Positions 25,643-33,710 are shown, counted from the first letter of the stretch. The stretch: DNA of 45,597 bases from Bradyrhizobium hipponense (GCF_008123965.1 NZ_VSTH01000145.1:1-45597); one strand, 5' to 3'. Translations and numbers: made by a program. Notes: generated from the letters alone by a model not told the origin.

Positions 25643-27887
25643 GTGTCGGACTCCGGAATCTTGGCCGATCGTTGCGGGCTGCCGGCGCCAGATGCGTGTT
25701 CTGCTGATACCACAGCGAGCCGTAGATATCGTTGCGCTCCAGGAGCTCCTCATGCCGCCCGATATCGTCGACCACACCACGATTAAGCACGAGAATCGCG
25801 TCCGCCTTCGTCAGGGACGACAGACGATGCGAGATGATGATCAGCGTCCGGCCATGCGCGATGCGCGTTATGTTGGCGTTCACGATCGTCTCGCTATCGG
25901 CGTCGAGCGCGCTTGTCGCCTCATCGAGAATCAGGATGGGCGGGTTGACGATCAGCGCGCGCGCGATCGCAAGCCGCTGCCGCTGCCCTCCCGAGAGGTT
26001 CGGCGAACCTTCATAGATATGCGTCTCGTAGCCACGCGGCAGCTTGTCGATGAACTCTTCCGCACCCGCCAGCCTCGCCGCCCTGACCACATCATCGAAA
26101 GACGCGTCCGGCTTGGCCGCGGTGATGTTTTCGCGGATGGTCCCACTGAACAGGAAATTCTCCTGGAGTACGACGCCCACGTTACGACGGAGATGGTCGA
26201 TGTCGTACTCGCGAACGTCGATGCCATCGATCTTGATCAATCCCTCATAGTCGGAATGCAGCCGCTGCAACAGCCGCGTAATCGTGGTCTTGCCGGATCC
26301 GCTCTTGCCCATCACGCCCAAAGTAGTCCCCAGCGGGATTTCGAAGGAGATGTTGTTCAGCGTCGGCGATAGCGCTCCCTTGTATTTGAAGGTAACGCCG
26401 GAGAACTCCACCCTGCCCTCGAGCGGCGAACGCACGCCATGGCCGGAACGCCCCTCTTCCGCCGGCCGGTTGACCAGATTGCCGACGATTGCAACCGCAC
26501 TTCGCGCCTCGTCGTATTGATTGATGAGCTGCGCCATTTGCATCAGCGGACCCGAGACGCGCTGCGACAGCAACAGGAAGGAGAATAGCGCCCCGATATA
26601 GACCGGATCATTGCTTTCAAGCGCGAGGTAGACGCCGAGCGCATAGGAGCCGCTGACGGCCAGCCGCTCCAGCGGACGTACGACCGACTGGATGGCGTTT
26701 CCGGTCATTCCTTCCGCGAGCCGGGCCTTGGCAACGCGCGCGACCAGCACATCCCACATGTGGCGCTGCCGCGTATCGAGTGCGAGCGACTTGATCGTCC
26801 GGATGCCATTCAAGGTTTGAACCAAAAATGCACCCTGCGCGCCCTCCGCGGCCAGCACGGCTGTCGACGCCTTGCGGTAAGCCGGCAACATCAGGACGAG
26901 CCACGCGACGATCAAACCCGCCAAGGCGAGAACCACGAACGTCATGACGGGGCTGAAGAAGAACATGACGGGCAGGAAGAAGATCAACGTCGTGGAGTCG
27001 AGAATGGTGCCGAACAATTGCCCCATCAGGAACGAGCGGATGCGGAAGACCTCACGAATGTCCCGCGCGACGAGCCCGACGGCGGTCTGCTCGAAATAGT
27101 CGATGGGAAGGTTGAGGACCTTTTCGAAGACGTAGGTCGACAATTTGACGTCTAGCCTGGTCGTCAGGCGATGCACGAGGAACTGCCTCAGAAACGAGAA
27201 CGCCGCCTCGAAGGCTATGACCGCCAGCATAGCGACGCAGAGCACATAGAACGTGTTGTAGGCCTTGTAGAAGATCACCTTGTCCGACAACAGACGCCAG
27301 AACATAATCGGCGCCAGGCCGAGAAGCCCGAGGATCACGGCGGCAATCGCGACGTCGCGGACCATGCGGCGTTCGCGGAACAACAGCGCGGCCACGAGGC
27401 CGAAACTGAACGGCTGCGCTTCGTCCGATATCTCGTAGTTGCGCTTGATCAAGACGACATCGCCGGACCAGATGTCATCAAATCGCGGCTGGTCGATCAC
27501 GAGCAGCGCGTCTTCCGCGGCGTTCGGATCCCTCAGCACGATGCGCGTATTGTTGGCGTCTCCCTCGACACGGAGGAGCACCATGTGGCTCCCATTGCGA
27601 AGCCGAACGATGACCGGGAGCGCCCTCTTCAGATGCGATAGTCCGGCCCAATCGAGCTTGACGCACTTCGCGCGCATGCCCGCCTTCTCCGCGCAGCGGA
27701 CAAGCTGATCGGGCGTGACGTTCTCGTCCGCCAGAAGGTTGTCTTGAATGAGCTGCGAGGACGTGAGGTGCAGCCCGTGCTGTCGCGCGACGATGATCAG
27801 GCACTCCAGTGCCGATGCGGGTGCTGTGTCGGCCAGGCTCTGCTCATCAACACCGTGGACGGTCATGGACGCCAAGCTATCTGCCAT
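25632..27887 (-). CDS. Type I secretion ABC exporter with inactive C39-like domain
   Basis: This HlyB/PrtD-like half-transporter powers export of the RTX protein. I chose ATG 27887 (MADSLASMTVHG), which has GGAAG nine bases upstream, over a start at 27926; length is 751. The N-terminal about 130 residues are a C39 peptidase-like domain. At the catalytic position the sequence is SALECLIIVARQHGLHL, with Ser where a protease has Cys, so it should bind substrate but not cleave it, as in HlyB. Six membrane segments follow (about 155-430). The ATPase has Walker A GKSGSGKTT (about 530), signature LSGGQRQRLAIARAL (about 632), Walker B ILILDEATSALD, and the H-loop ISHRLSS. It is the first gene of the coupled series 27887-17735. 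Confidence 0.93.
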   Translation of the reverse strand: MADSLASMTVHGVDEQSLADTAPASALECLIIVARQHGLHLTSSQLIQDNLLADENVTPDQLVRCAEKAGMRAKCVKLDWAGLSHLKRALPVIVRLRNGSHMVLLRVEGDANNTRIVLRDPNAAEDALLVIDQPRFDDIWSGDVVLIKRNYEISDEAQPFSFGLVAALLFRERRMVRDVAIAAVILGLLGLAPIMFWRLLSDKVIFYKAYNTFYVLCVAMLAVIAFEAAFSFLRQFLVHRLTTRLDVKLSTYVFEKVLNLPIDYFEQTAVGLVARDIREVFRIRSFLMGQLFGTILDSTTLIFFLPVMFFFSPVMTFVVLALAGLIVAWLVLMLPAYRKASTAVLAAEGAQGAFLVQTLNGIRTIKSLALDTRQRHMWDVLVARVAKARLAEGMTGNAIQSVVRPLERLAVSGSYALGVYLALESNDPVYIGALFSFLLLSQRVSGPLMQMAQLINQYDEARSAVAIVGNLVNRPAEEGRSGHGVRSPLEGRVEFSGVTFKYKGALSPTLNNISFEIPLGTTLGVMGKSGSGKTTITRLLQRLHSDYEGLIKIDGIDVREYDIDHLRRNVGVVLQENFLFSGTIRENITAAKPDASFDDVVRAARLAGAEEFIDKLPRGYETHIYEGSPNLSGGQRQRLAIARALIVNPPILILDEATSALDADSETIVNANITRIAHGRTLIIISHRLSSLTKADAILVLNRGVVDDIGRHEELLERNDIYGSLWYQQNTHLAPAARNDRPRFRSPTLVT

Positions 27888-27962
27888 ATATGTTAAGACT
27901 TCCACGTTCAGCTGCAAGTATAACATTACGCAACAAAAAGACCAGCAAAACTTATCGTTGAG

Positions 27963-27988
27963 ATTGTGAGGAATGCCGCACTCACAAT
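27963..27988. promoter_or_regulatory. Inverted repeat ATTGTGAG-N10-CTCACAAT before the exporter gene
   Basis: An exact 8-base inverted repeat with a 10-base spacer lies between the methyltransferase stop (27992) and the exporter start (27887). It is not followed by a T-run, so an operator is more likely than a terminator. The half-site ATTGTGA also appears upstream of rfbA (10981-10987). Closer to the exporter start is an AT-rich ATATATGTTAAG (27886-27897). Confidence 0.4.
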
Positions 27989-27991
27989 GAA

Positions 27992-28606
27992 TCAGGCCTG
28001 GACTTCCTGAAAATTGAAGCCGGATTCTAACAAAGACTTCTGGATCGCCTCGCCGTCGGCCTCGGGCATCAGCGCGAGCGCACAGACCTCGAAATTCTGT
28101 GTGCTGACCGAAACGGTCGGAAAGCCGGCCATCAGCAGGAGATTACCCAGTCGCTCAGCCGTAAATCCGGTGCGGTGGGCCATATAGACGCGCCCCTCTT
28201 CGATCGCGCGCGCATGGCCGTAGAGCATATCGAGCGGCCTGATCGGTCCCGCCGGCGAATGATAGGCTATCGCGGCAATGCCCTGCTCGACGATAAACTG
28301 AGCGACCGATTCCACATCCGGGCTCATGATCAACGCGAATCCGACAGGCTTCAGGACCTGGTGGAACTGACGCAGCGTCGGATAGACCTCGTGGGAATAG
28401 AGATGTTCGAGCACGTGCGATGACCAAACCGCATCGAAGGACTGAGGCTCGAACGCGCCGCTCAAATCAAGAATCGAGCCGAGCACATCTGGTTTGACGC
28501 CCGGGTCGATGTCGAACCGGGTCTCCTCCCAGCCATGTTCGACGATCATCCGCGCAATGCGCTGGGCCGTACCGGGTCCCGAGCCCGCATTGAGCAAGCG
28601 TTTCAT
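27992..28606 (-). CDS. SAM-dependent methyltransferase (Methyltransf_11/23 type)
   Basis: The ATG at 28606 (MKRLLNAGSGPGTAQRI) is preferred to TTG 28618; the product is 204 residues. Motif I is LLNAGSGPGTA, then RFDIDPGVKPDVLGSI, the acidic motif FDAVWSSHVLEHLYSHEV, and VLKPVGFALIMSPD, all typical of small class I methyltransferases acting on sugars or other small acceptors. It lies between the RTX gene and the exporter on the same strand, with a terminator-like hairpin upstream of it and an inverted repeat after it, so it may have its own promoter. Modification of the glycan or of the secreted protein is possible; no acceptor can be named. Confidence 0.82.
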   Translation of the reverse strand: MKRLLNAGSGPGTAQRIARMIVEHGWEETRFDIDPGVKPDVLGSILDLSGAFEPQSFDAVWSSHVLEHLYSHEVYPTLRQFHQVLKPVGFALIMSPDVESVAQFIVEQGIAAIAYHSPAGPIRPLDMLYGHARAIEEGRVYMAHRTGFTAERLGNLLLMAGFPTVSVSTQNFEVCALALMPEADGEAIQKSLLESGFNFQEVQA

Positions 28607-28750
28607 CTTGGCAGACAAGATCCGTTCCTGGCATCGGGCGCCCGGAGAGCGCCAGGTGATAGTATTAGCAAATCAGAACACATCCAGCATCGAAGCAAGA
28701 CATGGCAATGATAAGACGACAGTAGGTCGAAGACGTCTTAACTCTCGAGC

Positions 28751-28781
28751 TCCAAAGCAAAAGCCCCGCGATGTGCGGGGC
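28751..28781 (-). terminator. Rho-independent terminator after the RTX gene
   Basis: GCCCCGC (28763-28769) and GCGGGGC (28775-28781) form a perfect 7-base stem with a 5-base loop. Read on the minus strand, the hairpin is followed by TTTTGCTTT. It lies 30 bases past the stop of the RTX gene and should end that transcript, separating it from the secretion operon. Confidence 0.75.
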
Positions 28782-28810
28782 CTTCTCAAGCATGGCTTGC
28801 ACGAGCCGGA

Positions 28811-29770
28811 TCAGAGCTTCGGCAAATGTACGTCCTGATCGGTGAAGTGGAGATCCTCGACGCCGCTGACCGCCACCGTCTGGTTGTCGCTGAAGTGCAG
28901 CGTGTAGGTGTTCGTGTTGGCGTCGACATCGATCTTCGTGACATCGAAGAAGGAGCGATTCGCGAACTCCACGGCGTCCGTGCCAGCGCCGCCAATGATG
29001 GTATCGTTTCCAGTGTGGGTCTGGACATGGAACGTATCGTCACCGCTTCCGCCTTGCAGCGTCGAGTTCGTAGCTGCCCCGCCACCGTAGACCCAGAGCA
29101 CGTCCTTGCCGTCGCCGCCCTGCAAGACGTCGCCTTGCACGCCAACCAGCGTATCGTTGCCGTCGCCACCCGACAGCGTGCCGTGCCCCGACGACAGATC
29201 TTTCAGGAAATCGTTGCCGCCATCGCCTTCGAGCAACTGCGCACCGGAGCCTGCCTCGAGATAGTCGTTACCGGTGCCGCCAGTCAACGTGTCATTGCCG
29301 GTGCCGCCATAGATGCTGTCATTGCCGGCGCCGCCAAACAGCGAGCTGTTGCCGTGCCCGCCGTGGATCGCATCGTTGCCGCTGCCGCCATAGACCGTAT
29401 CGTCGCCGCTATCGTACAGGTTCACGCTATCGGACCCCTTGCCCATAGCGATGAACACGTCGTTGTCGCCGCCGGTCACGTCGAGCGTTTTGCCGCCGGC
29501 GTCATCCAGGATGATCGCCTTCAGATTCGGGGTGGTCTCGACCGTGGCGGACTGCGAAACGTCGAGGACCTGAACGACCGGCGGAACGCTCCCTCCGGAG
29601 AACGGTCCAGACTCGAACCAGGCCCGCGGGGCATCCCCGGGGTCGTCACTGAACACGCCGCTATGCTCGAGCGAGTCGATCAACGCCGATCTGACGCTCG
29701 CCTCGATGTGGTTTCCGTTCTGGTGGAGAAATTGGCCCAGTTCGGTCTTCGTCAGGTACGAGACGGCCAT
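28811..29770 (-). CDS. RTX-type calcium-binding secreted protein
   Basis: The 319-residue protein has no N-terminal signal peptide, as expected for a type I secretion substrate. Residues 1-100 are unique (MAVSYLTKTELGQFLHQNGN). Residues about 105-240 carry glycine/aspartate nonapeptide repeats (YGGSGNDAIHGG, FGGAGNDSIYGG, TGGTGNDYLEAG, SGGDGNDTLVGV) that fold into a calcium-binding beta-roll outside the cell. The C-terminal part (TGNDTIIGGAGTDAVEFANR to VEDLHFTDQDVHLPKL) has the beta-rich, acidic character of RTX export signals. A good ribosome site (AAAGGGG) precedes ATG 29770. It is small for an RTX protein and has no enzyme domain, so a surface or matrix protein fits better than a toxin. 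The cognate exporter is 0.9 kb downstream. Confidence 0.92.
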   Translation of the reverse strand: MAVSYLTKTELGQFLHQNGNHIEASVRSALIDSLEHSGVFSDDPGDAPRAWFESGPFSGGSVPPVVQVLDVSQSATVETTPNLKAIILDDAGGKTLDVTGGDNDVFIAMGKGSDSVNLYDSGDDTVYGGSGNDAIHGGHGNSSLFGGAGNDSIYGGTGNDTLTGGTGNDYLEAGSGAQLLEGDGGNDFLKDLSSGHGTLSGGDGNDTLVGVQGDVLQGGDGKDVLWVYGGGAATNSTLQGGSGDDTFHVQTHTGNDTIIGGAGTDAVEFANRSFFDVTKIDVDANTNTYTLHFSDNQTVAVSGVEDLHFTDQDVHLPKL

Positions 29771-30120
29771 GATACCCCTTTCAAGTTTTACTGATGATGA
29801 TGATCCGACGCGCCAATCAGCGGCAAAGGTGCTTGATGTGCTGCGACTTCAACGGGAGCAAACAAGTTGCATCCGCCCGGCTCACCCGCATCTTATGTTA
29901 GAATGTTAAGCTGCGACTGGGCTTTTGTTATGATAAATGTTAGTCGCGGCGCACAATCACTGTCAAGGATTAAATTCACGCGCCGTTAACTCGAATTTGA
30001 TGCAATGTCATATTGTGTTAACTATCGCGCGGAGGCGGCGGGGCGTTTTTCTCGCCATGCCCCGCGGTTCTTGATCGGTACCCATACGAAATTCGTCGAC
30101 GACGCATGTGTGGAGACCAT
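29771..30120. promoter_or_regulatory. AT-rich divergent region upstream of the RTX gene
   Basis: The region contains three ATGTTA hexamers (29895-29900, 29903-29908, 29937-29942), the octamer GTTATGAT shared with the rfbA promoter (29927-29934), and an inverted repeat GCGACT (29913-29918) / AGTCGC (29942-29947) enclosing an AT-rich loop. ATGTTAAG (29903-29910) recurs just upstream of the exporter start (27890-27897) in the same orientation relative to the gene. No gene was found between 29771 and 30120. Confidence 0.4.
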
Positions 30121-30225
30121 ATGTACGAGCTTCGCCCGCCCTCATTGGACGAGGAGCAAGCGATCGGTAGCCGCGAGATGAAGACCGACCGAATCTGCCG
30201 GGAATACGATCACTTGTTATTGTAG
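30121..30225 (+). CDS. Possible 34-aa ORF before parA
   Basis: ATG 30121 is preceded by GGAG at a suitable distance and reads MYELRPPSLDEEQAIGSREM and 14 more residues to TAG at 30223-30225. The stop is 6 bases before the ParA start, so coupling is possible. There is no family match that I recognise; it may equally be a leader or chance. Confidence 0.35.
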   Translation: MYELRPPSLDEEQAIGSREMKTDRICREYDHLLL

Positions 30226-30231
30226 CGCCGC

Positions 30232-30894
30232 ATGAATTCTCCCAGACCGATGCGGACAACCATCACCGTCACCCAACGCAAGGGCGGGGTCGGCAAAACG
30301 ACGATCGCGATCTGTATCGCCGCCGAGTTGACCCGCAGGGGTCACGATGTCGCGCTGGTCGACAGCGATCCTCAACGCTCCGCCGCCCATTGGGCGGAGT
30401 TGGGCAATCTGGAATTCCCGGTCTACGAAATAGCCCTGGAGGACATTTCGGTATCCGCATGGGCTCGGGAAGTCCGAAATATCGAGGCCGGCATGGTCGT
30501 GATCGATACTGCCCCTAACGCGCGCGGAATGGGGGCATCGATCGCCGTGGCAGATCTGATTCTGGTCCCCTGCACCGCCTCAGGGCTAGATCTCGACGCA
30601 ACGGCGCAGACACTTGCGATCATCGAGGCGGCGCGCGAGCGCCGACGAGATCGTGTCCAGGTCATTCTGGTCCCGAACCGGCTAGACGGCCGCACGCTCG
30701 AGGGCCGTCAACTTGTCGAGGAGCTCAGCGAGTTCGGCGAGATTGTCGCCTCTCCGATCGCAAGCCGCCTCGCGTTTGTCCGGTCCTTTACCTACGGGCA
30801 GTCGGTCGCGAGCTTCGTGCCCGGCGACGCGGCCGATCGAGAAATTCAAGCCCTGGCAGACGACGTCGAGAGAGTCGTCGGAGTCGCGCAATAG
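30232..30894 (+). CDS. Orphan ParA/MinD-type ATPase
   Basis: The 220-residue product (start 30232, or M7 at 30250) has the deviant Walker A motif KGGVGKTT (17-24), the switch region DSDPQRSAAHW and the Walker B-like MVVIDTAPNARG, followed by LVPCTASGLDLDATAQTLAI. These are the marks of short ParA proteins that position cargo on the nucleoid or at the pole. No parB-like gene or parS-type repeat is nearby, so it is an orphan. Relatives of this class position chemotaxis, cellulose-synthesis or conjugation machines (family knowledge). Its place opposite the RTX gene makes a role in placing the secretion or polysaccharide machine conceivable. It could also be a leftover of a plasmid or integrated element. 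Confidence 0.88.
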   Translation: MNSPRPMRTTITVTQRKGGVGKTTIAICIAAELTRRGHDVALVDSDPQRSAAHWAELGNLEFPVYEIALEDISVSAWAREVRNIEAGMVVIDTAPNARGMGASIAVADLILVPCTASGLDLDATAQTLAIIEAARERRRDRVQVILVPNRLDGRTLEGRQLVEELSEFGEIVASPIASRLAFVRSFTYGQSVASFVPGDAADREIQALADDVERVVGVAQ

Positions 30895-30991
30895 CAGCAG
30901 CCGACAATCGCACGACACGCGTTCAGCACATCCGCTGCATGATCCGCAGAGATGCAGGTGTTCTTTCGACCAGTGCTGAATGAAATTCGGA

Positions 30992-31351
30992 TCAGACTTT
31001 GCGTACCGGGTTAGCGCGGAGCGCCGGTGCCGAAGCCTCTTCGAGTCTCATCTTCTCGAGCATAAGGTCCGTGACAAGCTTGCGCAGGCGCTGGTTCTCG
31101 ACCGAGAGCTCTTCCAGCACAAGACGCATTTCATCCATGCTCGGGAGATCTGTCGGCGCGTTCGTGCCAGCTCCGCGACGGTTCGAAGATTGCGCCTCGT
31201 CGTTGCCGAGCGGCAATTTCCGCCAACGATGCAGGGTCATGATGCTCACCCCAAGCGCCTTGCAAATCTCCAGCTGAGAATTGCCTGCTCGGGCGAGTTC
31301 ATCTGCCTGAACAAGTTTCAGTATGATCTCTTCGTGAGAATGCTTCTTCAT
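30992..31351 (-). CDS. Solo transposase OrfA-like HTH protein
   Basis: I chose ATG 31351 (MKKHSHEEIILKLVQADELA); the frame is open to 31402. The 119-residue protein has an N-terminal helix-turn-helix of the IS3 OrfA kind (NSQLEICKALGVSIMTLHRW) and a leucine-zipper-like C-terminus (LEELSVENQRLRKLVTDLML). There is no OrfB integrase frame next to it and no inverted repeats were seen. It could be an IS remnant or one of the stand-alone OrfA-like proteins that persist in rhizobia. The gene itself looks intact. Confidence 0.65.
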   Translation of the reverse strand: MKKHSHEEIILKLVQADELARAGNSQLEICKALGVSIMTLHRWRKLPLGNDEAQSSNRRGAGTNAPTDLPSMDEMRLVLEELSVENQRLRKLVTDLMLEKMRLEEASAPALRANPVRKV

Positions 31352-31689
31352 ACTCGCGCCCAAAACTCGTTGCGGCCTGTAAAAGCTCGCGGCAAAATTC
31401 ACTGTCTGGCTTAGGTAGGGTCGACCTAGCCAACGTTAAATAACATACATGCCAAGATTCGGAAAATGACGCATGGTGGCGCCTACCATACTTGCAGCAA
31501 GTTCATAGGTGATAATTATTGATTACGCAAGTTAGTGCTCAGTGTTAACTGCAGTGCAACTAACGTTCCGGATGGGTTAATCGGCCGTGCCTTTTGTCCA
31601 GCAAGAAGTCGCAAGCGCTTCGCGCACGGCGGGATCGCCTTTTCCGTCGATGAAGACAATGGAGATGCCGTTGCGGGCGGCACCCAAGG

Positions 31690-31970
31690 TTCATCCAGCT
31701 GGATCACGTCAGCGCCGGCCCCTTTGAAGATCGAGCGCCTCGGCATTGACGGCCTCGGCCAAAGCCATCGCGAGCTCTTCCTCGTCCTTGTAGAACTCGT
31801 TCTTGGCCTGCTGGCTCATGGTGAGCGGGCCTGGCAGGATGATCTTCGCGGCGCGGTAGTATTCCTGCGCAGGAACTGCATGTCATGCAGTTCGACCGGT
31901 CCCTTGCGCTTGACGGGACCAATGACGCGCGGAACCGGGATCTGGGTGTTACCGGTGCGCGTATTTGCGC
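31690..31970 (-). pseudogene. MetE-like methionine synthase fragment, frameshifted
   Basis: On the minus strand the text reads IPVPRVIGPVKRKGPVELHD and MQFLR, then after a frameshift near 31865 YYRAAKIILPGPLTMSQQAK, and later LAMALAEAVNAEALD and, after one more shift, GAGADVIQLDEPWV. This is the core of cobalamin-independent methionine-synthase-like proteins. Both ends are missing: the similarity stops at about 31690 and at about 31970. Beyond 31690 a different minus-strand scrap (NGISIVFIDGKGDPAVREAL, about 31600-31680) that I cannot assign follows. From 31352 to 31590 I see no gene. Confidence 0.7.
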
Positions 31971-32011
31971 AACGGCCGCGGCACCAGCGCGATCGGCACC
32001 TACTCGCCGAG

Positions 32012-32301
32012 AGCCGAGGGTATCGAGGTCTTTGTCCGCCCACTCAATCCAGCACGGGACCGACCCTACCTGCCGCGACCTGGCGACGGTCCGGGGTCTT
32101 TGCCTGGCGCGCGCGAATGAAGAGTGAGGAGGAAGGCCCGATACAAGCCTCGTTCGATCTGCGAGTGCATCCACGCCCATTGGCGCAACTGGAACCTGCG
32201 GGAACTGAGCGTACGCGGCATCGAAAAGGTCCGCGCCGCCGTGCTCTGGTACGCGCTCACCAACAAACATCCTGCAAGGCAGCCTTCTCGCCAGCCAATA
32301 A
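32012..32301 (+). pseudogene. IS1182-type transposase, 3' part, frameshifted
   Basis: The reading begins with AEGIEVF at about 32012, passes (in a shifted frame) VFAWRARMKSEE, then reads ARYKPRSICECIHAHWRNWN and LRELSVRGIEKVRAAVLWYA, which is the C-terminal signature of IS1182-family transposases with the catalytic Glu in ECIHA. A one-base insertion near 32265 displaces the last codons (NILQGSLLASQ then TAA at 32299-32301). It is in the same orientation as the left fragment at 235-1262, which ends with DIEWAH, the sequence expected just before AEGIEVF in the intact protein as I remember the family. Confidence 0.68.
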
Positions 32302-32598
32302 GGGCTTCCGAGTTAAATTCTGCACAAGCCGCCAAGCGCCGCCGCGAACAGCCAGCATCCTGCTCCAAAAACTCCGCAGAAACCCGAAAGCATCACAAGA
32401 GAGAGGAGGCGCGGCTTTCGCGTCATTGCGAGTTGGGACCGGTGGCGAGGCGCCGACCCGACGTAAACGAGTCAGCACATCTGATCGGATTCTGATCTGG
32501 AACCGACCACTTTCTTCCTAGCGCAGCGAAGATTCCATGGGGAGTGGATAGCAGCCAGAGGCCAGACTGAGGATGCTGAAGCACTCAACCTGGAGACA

Positions 32599-33710
32599 AT
32601 GGTGTTGCTCGATCATCCTTCCGACGGACTGGCCGTTATCCGCACGCAGTTTGGCGCAATTTTCGTGTCATTGGAACTAAGCCGTTCGAGATGGCTGGTC
32701 ACCTCGGTGTCGCCCGGCAAGGGGGAGAAGATGTCCAAACGCAGTGTGGAGCCGGCGATATTGCGGAACTCTTGAAGCTGTTTGCGGAGCTGAAGCGCAA
32801 GGCGCAGGCCTGGACGGGTGAGAGCTATCCGATCATCACGATCCAGGAGCCGGGGCTGGATGGCTTCTGGCTGCATCGCGCTCTGCAGCAGGAGGGCATC
32901 GAGAGCCACGTGGTCGATCCAGCCTCGATCGCGACCTCGCGCCGGCGCAGGCGGACCAAGACCGATAGGCTCGATGGCGAGACGCTGTTGCGGACGCTTC
33001 TGGCTTACAAGCGCGGCGAGCCGCGGGTCTGCGCAATGGCGGTTGCGCGGTCTCCGGAAGAGGAGGACCGCCGCAGGCTTTGCCGCGAGCGGAAGACGCT
33101 GATCGCAGAGCGGATCGAGCATGTGAACCGGATCAAGGGCCTTCTGTTCGCGCGCGGAATATCCGACTATGTGCCGCAGCGGCGCGACCGCTGGCCGTGC
33201 CTTGAGAAGTTGCGCACCGGCGATGGGCGCATGCCGTCGGTGCATCTGAAGGCACAGATCAGCCGCGCGCTCACACGGCTCGAACTCAGCGAACAGGAGG
33301 CTTTGTTGGCGCAGGCGAGCAAGCCGGCCAGCGATGCACCGGATCCGGTCACGATGCTGCTTGCCCTGAAGAGCATGGGCGCGAACTTCGCCGCGGTGCT
33401 CTGGACGGAGGCCTTCTGCCGGCAGTTCGCCAACCGCCGCCAGGTTGCGTCCTACGCCGGTCTTGCCGCCACGCCATGGCGCGGTGGCGGGATCGAGCGC
33501 GAGCAGGGCGTGTCGAAGGCCGGCAATCCGCGGCTGAGAACCACGATGATCCAGCTCGCCTGGTTGTGGGTGCGCCACCAGCCTCAATCGGCTCTGACCC
33601 AATGGTTCAAGGCGCACAGCCAACGCGGCCGCAAGCGTGCCATCGTGGCGCTCTGGAAGTACGTGACCGCCGGCGTCGTGATCGAGGGAGCCGTGATGAA
33701 GACCGCCTGA
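32599..33710 (+). pseudogene. IS110-family transposase, frameshifted
   Basis: The N-terminus opens at ATG 32599 (MVLLDHPSDGLAV, then FVSLELSRSRWLVTSVSPGK) and runs into a stop at 32773-32775. The rest is in another frame from about 32745: AELLKLFAELKRKAQAWTGE, FWLHRALQQEGIESHVVDPA, RRTKTDRLDGETLLRTLLAY, and the C-terminal IS116/IS110 part QVASYAGLAATPWRGGGIER with EQGVSKAGNPRLRTTMIQLA. One indel in the N-terminal quarter separates them, and the C-terminal third seems to lack short in-frame pieces that family members have (around AHSQRGRKRAIVALWKYV). The element should not be active. IS110 elements have no long inverted repeats, so the ends were not set. Confidence 0.82.

Noticed and set aside
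27963..27988. Terminator for the methyltransferase gene
   Set aside because: The stem is AT-rich and no T-run follows immediately; an operator or a weak structure is more likely.
31535..32521. A single 328-codon plus-strand gene
   Set aside because: It is a chance open frame across a minus-strand MetE-like remnant and the frameshifted IS1182 3' fragment.
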